Below are positions 16,083 through 24,800 of a stretch of DNA of 64,000 bases, piece after piece. A model generated the notes under the pieces. That model saw only the letters and a list, made by a program, of their open reading frames with translations. It had not been told where the DNA came from and ran no database searches. Each line of letters begins with the position of its first letter. Within the stretch, counting starts at the first letter, position 1. The stretch lies in the NCBI GenBank assembly GCA_944383905.1, contig CALWRI010000002.1, forward strand, positions 100,913 through 164,912, given 5' to 3'. The position numbers and the translations under genes are program-made. The DNA is from an uncultured Christensenellaceae bacterium (GTDB lineage Bacteria > Bacillota > Clostridia > Christensenellales > UBA3700).

Positions 16083-16967
16083 ATGAGTAGCTTTTTTATA
16101 ACTACCGAAGCGACAAGCGACTACCCTTCCTGTCTTTCCGAAAAAGATTTTGCCGTTATACCGATGTCATACAGCGTATGCGGAAAAGATTTTGACGGAG
16201 AAAAGGAAAAACTTTCCCCGAAAGAGTTTTACGACGCCTGCCGCAACGCGAAAACAAAAGAGGATCTGCCGACCACGGCGATGGTAACGGCGTATACGGC
16301 AAAAGAATTTTTCACTCCTCTGCTCCGTGCGGGGCACGACGTGCTTCACATCGGCTTTTCTTCCATGCTCAGCGGAACTTACGATCAGATCTGCGCCGCG
16401 GCAAAAGAACTGAAAGAAGAATTTCCCGAAAGAAAGATCACCGTCGTCGATTCGAAATCGGCTTGCTTTGTCGAAGGTCTCGTCGTTTATTACGTTCTGC
16501 GTGCACGCGACAACGGCGCGAGCTATGAAGAATGTGTTTCTCTCGCGGAAGATCTCTCCGGCAAGGCTTGTGGATTTTTCACGATCGAAGACATCAACCA
16601 TCTCTGCCGCACAGGCAGAGTCGGAAAAGCCGAAGCGTTTGTCGGCACTACCCTTCACATCAAACCGATACTGCACATTGATAAAGAAGGCAGACTCATA
16701 CCCGTGACCAAGGCAATTTCCAAAAAACGCGCAATGCACGGCGTTGTCGATCTGGCAAAAAAGAAGATGTTGCCCGCAAGCGAGCAAAAACTTGTCGGCA
16801 TAGGTCATGCGGACGCTTACGACGAAGCGCTTAATCTCGAAAAAATGGCAAAAGCAGAACTCGGCGTGCAAAACACCGTGATATTCGACGTCGGATCGGT
16901 CATCGGCTCTCACGTCGGCGCCGGTATGCTCGCGCTCGTGCTCCTGTGCTCTGACAGATCTGTCTGA
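16083..16967 (+). CDS. DegV family fatty-acid-binding protein
   Basis: A 294-residue DegV/FakB-type protein. The N-terminal TTEATSDYP is the variant of the TDSTADL motif. TTAMVTAYTAKEFF and GFSSMLSGTYDQ line the fatty-acid head-group pocket. VVDSKSACFVEGL and LCRTGRVGKA follow, then the family ending VGSVIGSHVGAGML. Characterised FakB proteins present a bound fatty acid to kinase FakA for phospholipid synthesis. Whether this copy does so is inference, and no fakA is in the window. AAGGA precedes the ATG by nine bases. Confidence 0.92.
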   Translation: MSSFFITTEATSDYPSCLSEKDFAVIPMSYSVCGKDFDGEKEKLSPKEFYDACRNAKTKEDLPTTAMVTAYTAKEFFTPLLRAGHDVLHIGFSSMLSGTYDQICAAAKELKEEFPERKITVVDSKSACFVEGLVVYYVLRARDNGASYEECVSLAEDLSGKACGFFTIEDINHLCRTGRVGKAEAFVGTTLHIKPILHIDKEGRLIPVTKAISKKRAMHGVVDLAKKKMLPASEQKLVGIGHADAYDEALNLEKMAKAELGVQNTVIFDVGSVIGSHVGAGMLALVLLCSDRSV

Positions 16968-16990
16968 CTCGTATAAAACAAACGCCAACG

Positions 16991-17019
16991 AAACGGACTT
17001 CCGGTCCGTTTCTTTTTTT
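16991..17019 (+). terminator. degV terminator
   Basis: The palindrome AAACGGACTTCCGGTCCGTTT (16991-17011) is followed by a run of seven T. Confidence 0.9.
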
Positions 17020-17200
17020 GTCTTGCACTCGATTTTCCGGCTGTACAATGCGGAATAATTTTATTGTCTTTTCCTCGTCCGTAGTTGAACCCAACTCTTT
17101 GTGTCATTCTCCGCTGTTTGAGAACGATTTTTCGCTTTGGATTTCTTTTTTCATTATTTCTTTTCACTACGACCGTCTGTTTTTACGCGCGGCGACTGCG

Positions 17201-17224
17201 TGAGATGAACCCGGAAAGTTGAAC
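17201..17224 (+). repeat. Left inverted repeat of the IS3 element
   Basis: A 24-base end beginning TGAGATGAACCC. It matches the complement of 18487-18510 at about 13 of 24 positions, with the first 12 bases matching at nine. Confidence 0.55.
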
Positions 17225-17244
17225 GCGTAAGGAGGTGCGGATAT

Positions 17245-17640
17245 ATGGCAAAAAAAGGACAAAAACAAATAAAGTACTCGCCTGAATATAAAATATCTGT
17301 TATAATCGATATGCGGATGAACCACTTGGGCTACGAAGAGACCGTAAGAAAATACTGGCAATGCCGCTCCGGAGAAGAAAAAAATTATACTGCAAGGCTC
17401 AAGCTGTGGGAACGCATTTATCTCGAAGAAGGACCGGAGGGACTTATGAAAGAACGCAGAGGCAGAACCACGAAAGCCGAGAGCCCCAGGGTTGGCAAAC
17501 CAAAAAAGCTCCGCCCAGACGTCGAACTCGACCTTATAGCGGAAAACCAGCGGCTAAAGATGGAAAACGAATACCTAAAAAAACTTATGGCCTCGACTCA
17601 ACGGGAGGTCGGGAACAAGAACGCGCAAAAGCGCTCATAG
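17245..17640 (+). CDS. IS3-family transposase OrfA
   Basis: A 131-residue helix-turn-helix protein (SPEYKISVIIDMRMNHLGYEETVRKYW) followed by a leucine-rich, charged segment (ENQRLKMENEYLKKLM) typical of OrfA dimerisation. It binds the element ends and, alone, usually limits transposition. AGGAGGTG precedes the ATG by about nine bases. It terminates in its own frame at 17640 unless the ribosome slips at 17577-17583. Confidence 0.9.
   Translation: MAKKGQKQIKYSPEYKISVIIDMRMNHLGYEETVRKYWQCRSGEEKNYTARLKLWERIYLEEGPEGLMKERRGRTTKAESPRVGKPKKLRPDVELDLIAENQRLKMENEYLKKLMASTQREVGNKNAQKRS
17577..17583 (+). other. Programmed -1 frameshift slippery heptamer
   Basis: Seven consecutive A residues sit in the zero frame as A AAA AAA, inside the OrfA codons for Leu-Lys-Lys. 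Slipping back one base joins OrfA to the open OrfB frame, giving KKTYGLDST after the shift. This is the usual IS3-family arrangement for making the OrfAB transposase. Confidence 0.85.
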
Positions 17641-18476
17641 TCTCGGAGTTGAGGCATACTTATCCTCTCAAAGATCTTCTCTCGTTTGCAAACCTTGCGA
17701 GAAGCACTTATTATTATCACCTGAAACGGCTCAACCGCCCCGACAAATATCTGCACGAAAAAGCGGAAATATGCAATATATTTCGCAAAAACAGAGGCTG
17801 TTACGGCTATCGAAGGGTCGGTTACGCGCTGCGCAATCTCGGCTACGTCATAAACCACAAGACAGTGCTCAAACTCATGGATTCGCTCGGACTCAAAGGC
17901 AAACGCGGCAAAGGGAAATACCGCTCCTATAAAGGAGAGATCGGCAGGATTGCGCCAAATGTATACGGCAGGGATTTCTCGGCACAAAAAGCGTACGAAA
18001 AACTCACGACCGACGTCACCGAATTCAGCGTCTGCAACGAAAAAGTGTATCTCTCCCCGATAATGGATCTGTACAACTCCGAAATAATATGTCACAGCAT
18101 CTCGCGAAGTCCGAACTTCGAACAGACGAGAGATATGCTGACAAAACTGCGCAAAGTATTGCCTGAAAATGCCCGACCCGTTCTCCACTCCGATCAGGGC
18201 TGGCAGTATCAGATGAAGGAATATCAGAGTTTTCTACGATCGGCGGGAATAGATCAGAGTATGTCGAGAAAAGGCAACTGCCTTGACAACAGCCCGATGG
18301 AGAGCTTCTTTGGAAGACTGAAAACGGAGATGTTTTACGGAGAAACATTCAGCTCCGCAGACGATTTTATTTCAAAACTCGAAGAATACATATCCTATTA
18401 CAACAACGAACGGATATGTTTGAAACTCAAAGGTATGAGTCCCGTACAATACAGGACTCTTGCAAACGGGATATAA
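17580..18476 (+). CDS. IS3-family transposase OrfB part (made as OrfAB fusion)
   Basis: The catalytic DDE integrase-like domain, about 299 residues after the shift. HTH_21-type residues (YYYHLKRL, then NRGCYGYRRV) precede the core. The three acidic residues lie in TTDVTEF, HSDQGWQY and NSPMESFFG. Exactly 35 residues separate the second D from E, the IS3-family DD(35)E spacing. The family ending YYNNERICLKLKGMSPVQYR is intact. The 5' limit given is the frameshift point, since no independent start with a ribosome site was seen. Confidence 0.9.
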   Translation, partial: KTYGLDSTGGREQERAKALIVSELRHTYPLKDLLSFANLARSTYYYHLKRLNRPDKYLHEKAEICNIFRKNRGCYGYRRVGYALRNLGYVINHKTVLKLMDSLGLKGKRGKGKYRSYKGEIGRIAPNVYGRDFSAQKAYEKLTTDVTEFSVCNEKVYLSPIMDLYNSEIICHSISRSPNFEQTRDMLTKLRKVLPENARPVLHSDQGWQYQMKEYQSFLRSAGIDQSMSRKGNCLDNSPMESFFGRLKTEMFYGETFSSADDFISKLEEYISYYNNERICLKLKGMSPVQYRTLANGI

Positions 18477-18486
18477 TATTTTTTTT

Positions 18487-18510
18487 ATTCATAAAAATGG
18501 GTTCGCTTCA
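18487..18510 (-). repeat. Right inverted repeat of the IS3 element
   Basis: Read on the minus strand it begins TGAAGCGAACCC, related to the left end. Matching weakens after the first 12 bases, so the true border may differ by a few bases. Confidence 0.5.
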
Positions 18511-18564
18511 AAATCGCCGAGCGACAGTTATAACTTTTATTTATCAAACGCAAACAACGCGCCG

Positions 18565-19428
18565 TCAATCGTCCTTTTTATCGGCTTTCCCGCTCTCCTC
18601 TCCGTCCGCTTTCGGATTAACGTCCGCGGGTTTTACGTCCGCAACCACGGTCGGAGGATCTTCGCACGGCTTCTCGCCGCAGTCGGGCTCATTCTCTTCG
18701 CAATCGTTTTCTTCAGAAGCTTTCGTTTCCCCGGCAACGGCTTCGTCCGCCGCTTCGGACTGCGCGGAATTCGATCCCTTTTCGGCAGAATCTTCAATCG
18801 CTCTCTGTTTGTCGGCTTTCTTGTTCTTCCTGACCTTGATGATCACCATTACTATATAAAGCAGAAGCACCGCTATAACTATGAAGAGGAAGACGGTAAG
18901 GATTATGTCGACGTAATCTTTGAAAAGATAGGTCAGAAGAGTGACGATGGCTCCCGCCGTCAGATTGCCCGCGACCACGCTTATCAGCGCCTTTCCGAAC
19001 GAGAGATCGAGAAACGCAGCGACTGCGCTGCCCGTCCATACCCCCGTCAGAGGCAGAGGAACGGCAACGAACGCATATACGCCGAGCATCTTCTTTTTTG
19101 TTTTTTTCGGACCGTTTCTGTCCGACTCCTTGACCACTTTGTCGGCGCGGGAACGGAAAGTGCTTTCCACCGCAAGCGCGAGAGATCGGAACCATTTTGT
19201 CTTTTTCATCCAATCGAGCACGGGTCGCAGGATAAGCAGAAGCACGGGGCACACGAGAGACGAGCCGACCCATGCCCACAGAAACGCTTCCCACAGTTCC
19301 ATTCCCATGGCAACGCCTACGGGAATACTTCCCCTCAATTCGATTATCGGAAAAATCGCAATGACGATGATCGTAAGGATATCGTTCTGCAAAGTGTTTT
19401 CAAAAAAATTGATTATCGCGTCAGTCAT
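18565..19428 (-). CDS. COG2426 small multidrug export-like membrane protein with acidic tail
   Basis: A 287-residue protein of the Sm_multidrug_ex family. The N-terminal helix has the conserved PIIELRGSIPVGVAMG near residues 27-42. A second conserved FVAVPLPLTGVWTGS is near residue 122, and there are about five membrane helices up to residue 200. The last 85 residues are a Glu/Asp/Ala-rich soluble tail not expected in the family. Transport function is only a database label for this group. The ribosome site is weak (TAGGT). The IS element ends 55 bases past the stop codon and may have displaced the terminator. Confidence 0.85.
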   Translation of the reverse strand: MTDAIINFFENTLQNDILTIIVIAIFPIIELRGSIPVGVAMGMELWEAFLWAWVGSSLVCPVLLLILRPVLDWMKKTKWFRSLALAVESTFRSRADKVVKESDRNGPKKTKKKMLGVYAFVAVPLPLTGVWTGSAVAAFLDLSFGKALISVVAGNLTAGAIVTLLTYLFKDYVDIILTVFLFIVIAVLLLYIVMVIIKVRKNKKADKQRAIEDSAEKGSNSAQSEAADEAVAGETKASEENDCEENEPDCGEKPCEDPPTVVADVKPADVNPKADGEESGKADKKDD

Positions 19429-19443
19429 AATTTTACCTATTAT

Positions 19444-19473
19444 ATTATATATAAAATTTCGCGTTCAAGTCAA
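19444..19473 (-). promoter_or_regulatory. Promoter of COG2426 gene
   Basis: On the minus strand, TTGACT (19473-19468), an 18-base spacer and TATAAT (19449-19444), directly upstream of the start at 19428. Confidence 0.7.
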
Positions 19474-19499
19474 CTATATGCCTTCAAGATTATTTTTTG

Positions 19500-19528
19500 T
19501 TGCATTCGCGGGATTTTTATTCTAATAT
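19500..19528 (+). promoter_or_regulatory. ttcA promoter giving a leaderless transcript
   Basis: TTGCAT (19500-19505), a 17-base spacer and TAATAT (19523-19528). The ATG of ttcA follows after only six bases, so the predicted start of transcription coincides with the start codon, and no ribosome site is present. Confidence 0.55.
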
Positions 19529-19534
19529 ATAGTT

Positions 19535-20290
19535 ATGCAAAAACTTTTGAGTCTTACGAGAAAAGCGATAAACGATTATAAAATGATTCAAGACGGCGAC
19601 AGAATAGCCGTCGGCGTGAGCGGAGGCAAAGACAGCATGGCTCTCCTCGCCGTACTTGCCGCATACAAAAAATTTGCGCCCGAAAAATTCGATCTTGTTG
19701 CCATCAACATCGATCTCGGCTTCTCCGAAACGGACGCCGACGAAGTGCAACGACTGCGCGATTACTGCGAAAACGCGGGAGTCCCTCTCGTGATCGAACG
19801 CACGCAGATAGCGCAGATAATCTTTGAAGAACGCAAAGAAAAGTCCCCGTGCAGCCTGTGTTCCAAAATGCGGCGCGGCGCTCTCAACGGCGCGGCGATA
19901 GCCAACGGCTGCAACAAGCTCGCTCTCGCGCATCACGCGGACGACATCCTCGACACGTTTTTCCTGAGCTTTCTGCACGAAGGCAGACTGTCCACTTTCA
20001 TGCCCGTCAGCTTTATGGACAGAACGGGCATAACTTTGATACGTCCGTTTATTTATGTCGAAGAAAAATATCTTGCTGGACTTTGCCGCAGATACGATCT
20101 TCCGATAGTTCACAATCCGTGCCCCGAAGACAAGCACACCCGCCGCGAAGACATGAAAAACCTTGTCGAAGATCTCGACAAAAGATTTGACTGCAGCAAA
20201 AAGCTCATGCTGTCCGCGCTTTTCAACCCGTCGAGAAACAACCTATGGGACAAGTGCGAAAGCTACCTGCGCGACGAAAAGGATAAATAA
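19535..20290 (+). CDS. ttcA: tRNA 2-thiocytidine(32) synthetase TtcA-like
   Basis: A 251-residue PP-loop ATPase with GVSGGKDSMAL near residue 28. CSLCSKMRRG (Cys106 and Cys109) and a third cysteine, Cys196 in NPCPED, match the three Fe-S ligands of E. coli TtcA. The enzyme would adenylate C32 of certain tRNAs and replace oxygen with sulphur. A broader TtcA/TtuA-family role is possible. No Shine-Dalgarno sequence precedes the ATG. Confidence 0.88.
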   Translation: MQKLLSLTRKAINDYKMIQDGDRIAVGVSGGKDSMALLAVLAAYKKFAPEKFDLVAINIDLGFSETDADEVQRLRDYCENAGVPLVIERTQIAQIIFEERKEKSPCSLCSKMRRGALNGAAIANGCNKLALAHHADDILDTFFLSFLHEGRLSTFMPVSFMDRTGITLIRPFIYVEEKYLAGLCRRYDLPIVHNPCPEDKHTRREDMKNLVEDLDKRFDCSKKLMLSALFNPSRNNLWDKCESYLRDEKDK

Positions 20291-20321
20291 ACCCCTCTCT
20301 ATCTCGGCAAAAATTTACCTG

Positions 20322-20349
20322 CCCGTGTCCGTCAGACGCGGGTCTTTTT
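20322..20349 (+). terminator. ttcA terminator overlapping the end of spoIIID
   Basis: CCCGTGTC (20322-20329) pairs with GACGCGGG (20335-20342) around a five-base loop and is followed by TCTTTTT. It overlaps the last codons of the convergent spoIIID gene. Confidence 0.75.
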
Positions 20350-20589
20350 GTTTTCGTACATTTTTTTCGTGCTGTCTCCTCCTCTGATATGCCTTTCCGA
20401 CAAGTTGACGTCAAGCACCTTTCTTACTTCCTCAAAGAGGATCGGATCCGCTCTTTTCAACTTTTTGGTCACGTCGGCGTGCACCGTGCTTTTTCCGACC
20501 CCGAACGCCTCCGCGCATTTTCTTACCGTCGCGTTGTTTTCTGCGATATACAACGCTTCTCTCAAAACTCTGTCCTCGCTCGTCTCCAT
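20332..20589 (-). CDS. spoIIID: SpoIIID, mother-cell sporulation transcription factor
   Basis: An 85-residue DNA-binding protein matching SpoIIID along its length. It has the helix-turn-helix NNATVRKCAEAFGVGKSTVHADV, then the conserved HIRGGDSTKKMY basic C-terminal region used for minor-groove contact. In Bacillus it is made under sigma-E and tunes mother-cell gene expression. Its presence argues that the organism sporulates or recently did so. A GGGGGG run precedes the ATG by about six bases. No convincing sigma-E promoter was found by eye. Confidence 0.95.
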   Translation of the reverse strand: METSEDRVLREALYIAENNATVRKCAEAFGVGKSTVHADVTKKLKRADPILFEEVRKVLDVNLSERHIRGGDSTKKMYENKKTRV

Positions 20590-20800
20590 GATTTCCCCCC
20601 GGATTATTTCTCTATACGATATTCAAGGCGGCAACTGTTTATGCACTTTACGGTTTTTAGTAAACGAATCAACGGATGAAAATATGTACTTTTGTCGAGA
20701 TCTCGCATGACAGTATCGACATATTACGATATGAGCATACGACCCCTTATTCATATCGACGAACGCGCATAAAACTCTTTGTTTCGCGCACGATAACGCC

Positions 20801-21193
20801 ATGGACAGAATCAGGACGTTCTTTTCAAGCCATAAAAAGACTGCGGTATTCGCCGCTGTCGCCTCCGCGCTTCTTACCGGTACCGCCAACGGACTTTTCG
20901 GAGGCGGAGGAGGAATGCTCGCAGTCCCCGCCTACACAGTCCTGCTCGGAGTCGACGAGAGGCGTGCGCACGCTACCGCCGTCGCCGCTATACTTCCGCT
21001 TTCGACGATAAGCGCGGCAATTTACATCGCAAACGGCAATTTCGATCCGTCATTCGGCTATTTCGTCTCCGGCGGCGTTATAATCGGCGGTATTGCAGGA
21101 TCTCTTCTACTCAAAAAAATCAATACGAAACTACTCGAATTCGTATTTTACGGAGTCATGCTCGCCGCAGGCATAAGGATGCTCGTCGGATGA
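20801..21193 (+). CDS. TauE/SafE-like half transporter, first half
   Basis: A 130-residue membrane protein equal to one half of a TauE/SafE permease. The glycine-rich entrance motif GTANGLFGGGGGMLAVPAY is followed by HATAVAAILPLSTISA, with three or four helices in total. Full TauE proteins of about 250 residues contain two such repeats; here the second is a separate gene beginning in the ATGA overlap at 21190. The two products presumably assemble as a heterodimer for sulfite, sulfonate or other anion export or uptake. Substrate is unknown. No good ribosome site is seen. Confidence 0.85.
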   Translation: MDRIRTFFSSHKKTAVFAAVASALLTGTANGLFGGGGGMLAVPAYTVLLGVDERRAHATAVAAILPLSTISAAIYIANGNFDPSFGYFVSGGVIIGGIAGSLLLKKINTKLLEFVFYGVMLAAGIRMLVG

Positions 21194-21618
21194 AAGCGGC
21201 GATATTATACGTCCTGGCGGGAATAGCGGGAGGAGTAATGGGCGGAATGGGGCTCGGCGGAGGCACCCTGCTCATTCCGCTTCTCACTCTTTTCCTCGGC
21301 GTCGCTCCAAAACAAGCCGCCGCCATAAACCTCGTCTCATTTATACCGATGAGCGTCGTTTCCTGCATTATCCATGCCAAAAACAAGTTGCTCGACTTCA
21401 AAAAAGCCTTCCTCGTCGCCGTTCCCGCCTGCGTAACGAGCGTATTGTCGTCCCTTCTTGCTCAAAAAGTCAAAGGAGAAGCAGTTACCAAGGGTTTTGC
21501 CGTATTTCTGATAGTCCTCGCGGTATCCATGCTTGCGTCACGAAGCGCAGCGCTTGTCAAAGACGCGTTCGCCGGGTTGTCGGGAGCGCTCAATTTTCCC
21601 CGTGCAGGCAAAAGATGA
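21190..21618 (+). CDS. TauE/SafE-like half transporter, second half
   Basis: A 142-residue membrane protein with the same repeat signature (GGVMGGMGLGGGTLLIPLLTL, then AAAINLVSFIPMS). Its start codon shares four bases with the stop of the previous gene (ATGA), so translation is coupled and equal amounts of the two halves are likely. The fold and pairing are inferred from family knowledge. Confidence 0.85.
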   Translation: MKAAILYVLAGIAGGVMGGMGLGGGTLLIPLLTLFLGVAPKQAAAINLVSFIPMSVVSCIIHAKNKLLDFKKAFLVAVPACVTSVLSSLLAQKVKGEAVTKGFAVFLIVLAVSMLASRSAALVKDAFAGLSGALNFPRAGKR

Positions 21619-21737
21619 CGCCGCCCTCCGGAAAAGTCCTTCCTACTCCGTTTATCTCGTTGCTTTAAGCCGTCTTTAACAAAACTTTACTTTTTGTTTT
21701 CATGCGAAAAGTTTATAATAAATGTAGGCGTTTTTAT

Positions 21738-21766
21738 TTGATTTTATCTCGCGCGTACTATATAAT
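21738..21766 (+). promoter_or_regulatory. Promoter of the 1280-residue lipoprotein gene
   Basis: TTGATT (21738-21743), a 17-base spacer and a perfect TATAAT (21761-21766). A short GC hairpin (21779-21792) lies in the leader before the ribosome site. Confidence 0.8.
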
Positions 21767-21831
21767 TATTAGAGTCAGCGGGCGCACGCCCGTTTATAAT
21801 AAGGAAATCAATAACTGACAAAGGTGGTTAA

Positions 21832-24800
21832 ATGAAAAGTAACAAGAAATTTTTGCTCGCACTGATCTCTGTTCTGCTCGTCATTACCTTGTTCGCTTCT
21901 TTCGCGGCATGCGATGACGACACCACTCCGACCACGAGCGAAGAAAGCACTTCCGAACTGTTCACCAACGGCAGTTTCAGCGGCGCAAGCGGTTCAAGCT
22001 ACCCGCTCACTCCGTCAAGCTGGACTGGAGCTCCCGGCTCTACGAGCAGCAGCGACAGCTATAAGACTCCGACAGGCAGCGACAATCTCATCGCGGGCGT
22101 TATCAGCACCGCCGACAAGACCTATCGCAGCAACAGCAAGACCTACGGCAATGCGGCTAACCCGGGCAAAAAAGGCGAAGACGACAACATCCTTATGATC
22201 TACAATAAGGTTTCCACCGTCTATAAATACACCTCTTCCAGCGTTTCTCTGAACAAGTCTTCTTATTACAAACTGTCCGTTTGGGTAAAGACTATCGGCA
22301 TTGACAAATCCGCAAGCGATTACAACGAAGGCAAGAGCGGCGCTTACGTTTACGTCAACGGCGCGGCTTACGCGGCGTTCGAAGCGATCGACACCGAGGG
22401 CGAATGGAAGGAATACGTCACTTATATCGAGACGTCCGACATCTCTTCGCAGACGATCACAGTCGTCCTGTCTCTCGGCACCGGTTCCAAGATGGAAAAC
22501 GCGATGACCAAAGGCTGGGCGTTCTTTGACAGCGTTACCCTGACAAACCTCACCGACGTCGAAGAAGGCGAGACCGCTTGGACGCAGACCGACTTTAACA
22601 ACGTCACCGAAAGCGACACTGTCGCCAAGTATACGATGAAACTCGCGGACGCGGATTTCGATTATACGACTTCCACTTCCTCCCCTTATACCCCGAGCAA
22701 GTACACCGCGGTCAAGGGTAAAGGCAACGGCGACGACGCTCCGTCCGCGTCAGACTACATCACCAAGGGTATTCTCAAGACTGCGGAGACTTCGGTCGTG
22801 ACGAACAGCTACGACAGCAGCGAGATCTCCGTAACCACCCACACCGGCGCTTCGGGCAGGATCTACTATCAGCAGAATAAAAAGGCTACAGCATACGGAA
22901 TCAGAGGTTCCGTCGCTACCCGTTTCCTCGGCGGCGAACAGTATTACAAACTCGGCGTCTGGGTCAGAACGGTAATATCCGACGCTTCCAAAGGCATGTC
23001 GATCAAACTCACCGACGGCACGACCGACTCCACCGTCTACTACGAAGTAAACGACATAAACACGCAGGGCGAATGGCAGCTCATCAATATCTATATCGAA
23101 TCCAACCAGTTCCGTTACCAGGACGTCTATCTCGAGTTCTGGCTGGGCGAAGGCGGTGCGGACGACGTTTCCACTCACGTCCAGGGCATTTATTTCGTGG
23201 ACGATATGAGCCTGACCTCCGTCTCTAAAGAGGATTATGAAAGCGCGGTCGAAAGCGACACGGTTTACAAGCACAGCTTCGCAAGCACTCTGACCGCCGA
23301 CTCTCTCGTCAACCTCGCCAACTTCGGCGAAGACAACGGAGAAGACGACATCACCGGCAGAAGCTCTTACGGCGTCGAAGACACGGCAAACTGGGAAACC
23401 GGCGCATACGCAGGCATAGACAACCCCGAGACTCCGACAAGTCTCGCGGCGGACGTTCTCGTCATCAACAACTACCTGCCCTCCGTATTCAAACTTTCCA
23501 ACATCTACAAAAATGCGGACGGCGCGGTCGTCGACGGCGGCTATACGCTCAACCCCAATTCCTATTATGTGTTCTCTCTCTGGATCAAGACGAAGGACGT
23601 TGACAGCTCAAGCGGCTTGACCGTATCCCTTATCGGCTATGACAATGAAAAGGAATACGACGAGTCCAAAACCACCTTGTCCACCTTCACTTCTCTCAAC
23701 ACAGAGAACCTCGAAGACTACAAGAGCGCGAACAACGCGGATTACACCGAAATCAGATTCTTCGTGCAGACCGGCACCGAAAGCGAAAAGGTCGGCTTTG
23801 ACATAAGCCTCGGTAGCGGCACGGCAAACGATTCTTCTTCTCACGTCATGGGTTATGCGTTTGTCTCCACAGTCACGGTCGAAAAGGTGACCGCGTCCGA
23901 CTACTCGTCCGCGACCACATCCACCGTGCTCAAGACCTACTCGTTCGTATCTTCATCCGGCAGCGCGGAAGTTTCCTCCAACGGCTACTTCAAACTGACC
24001 GACGTCAAAGCTACGCAGGAGCTTTACGGCGAAGACGTATATGACGACAACGGCAGCATCGCAGGCGCGCTCGGCGTGCCCAAGAACTGGACCGCTTCCA
24101 ATACCGACGCCCTCGAAGAAGGCGCAGTCAAAGGCGGCGTCCTTGAAATAAACAACCAGGCGCAGAAGACCGCGGTCGGACTTTCCGTCGATCCCGCTAC
24201 CTTCTACGACTCCATGAACCTTGAAGGCATGAACGCCGAGGACTTCCCCACCGTACTCGCGATCAGCGGCAGCTCGGCATACTTCGGCTACAAGTCCAAC
24301 ACGATCTCGCTGTCTTCGGATTCGTATTACCTCGTATCAGTATGGGCAAAGATGGAGGCAAACGCAGTCATCACCGTAACGCTCGACACGACCACCAAGA
24401 GCGCGAACTACTCCGTCTCCCCGATCATGGAATCCGTGATGGGCACGGGTTGGAATCAGTACACCTTCCTCGTAAAGACGAGCGCGACTTCGGTCAGCGC
24501 GACGATGGGTCTCTATATCGGTAGCGAAGAAGGCGAAGCGGGCGAAATCAAGACCGCATACTTCACCGGCGCGGCTTACAGCAAGATCTCGCAGACCGCT
24601 TACGACGCTCTCGTCGCTTCCGCTACAAGCGCGGGCACCCTCGACAAGACGGTATTCGAAAGATCCTTCAATACCGATTCGTTCGACAGCTACACGACGT
24701 CCGACTCGACCGCGTTCACTCCGTCCAACTGGACAGGCGCGAAAATCGACGACGACGCAAGCACCGACAAGGACGACCTTACCGCAGGCGTATTCAACCG

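Larger units (their letters stand above)
17201..18510 (+). mobile_element. IS3-family (IS150-group) insertion sequence, apparently intact
   Basis: About 1310 bases holding overlapping orfA and orfB joined by a -1 frameshift signal. The left end, TGAGATGAACCC then AAAGTTGAAC, resembles IS150-group termini. The right end is related but imperfect (see the inverted-repeat entries). No clear 3-4 bp target duplication flanks these ends, so the exact borders are provisional. Both reading frames and the DDE residues are undamaged, which suggests a recent or still functional insertion. It sits between degV and the 3' end of the COG2426 gene. Confidence 0.85.

Noticed and set aside
17245-18476. Frameshift pseudogene of a transposase
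   Set aside because: The shift occurs at a canonical A7 slippery site with overlapping frames and intact catalytic residues, as in functional IS3 elements.
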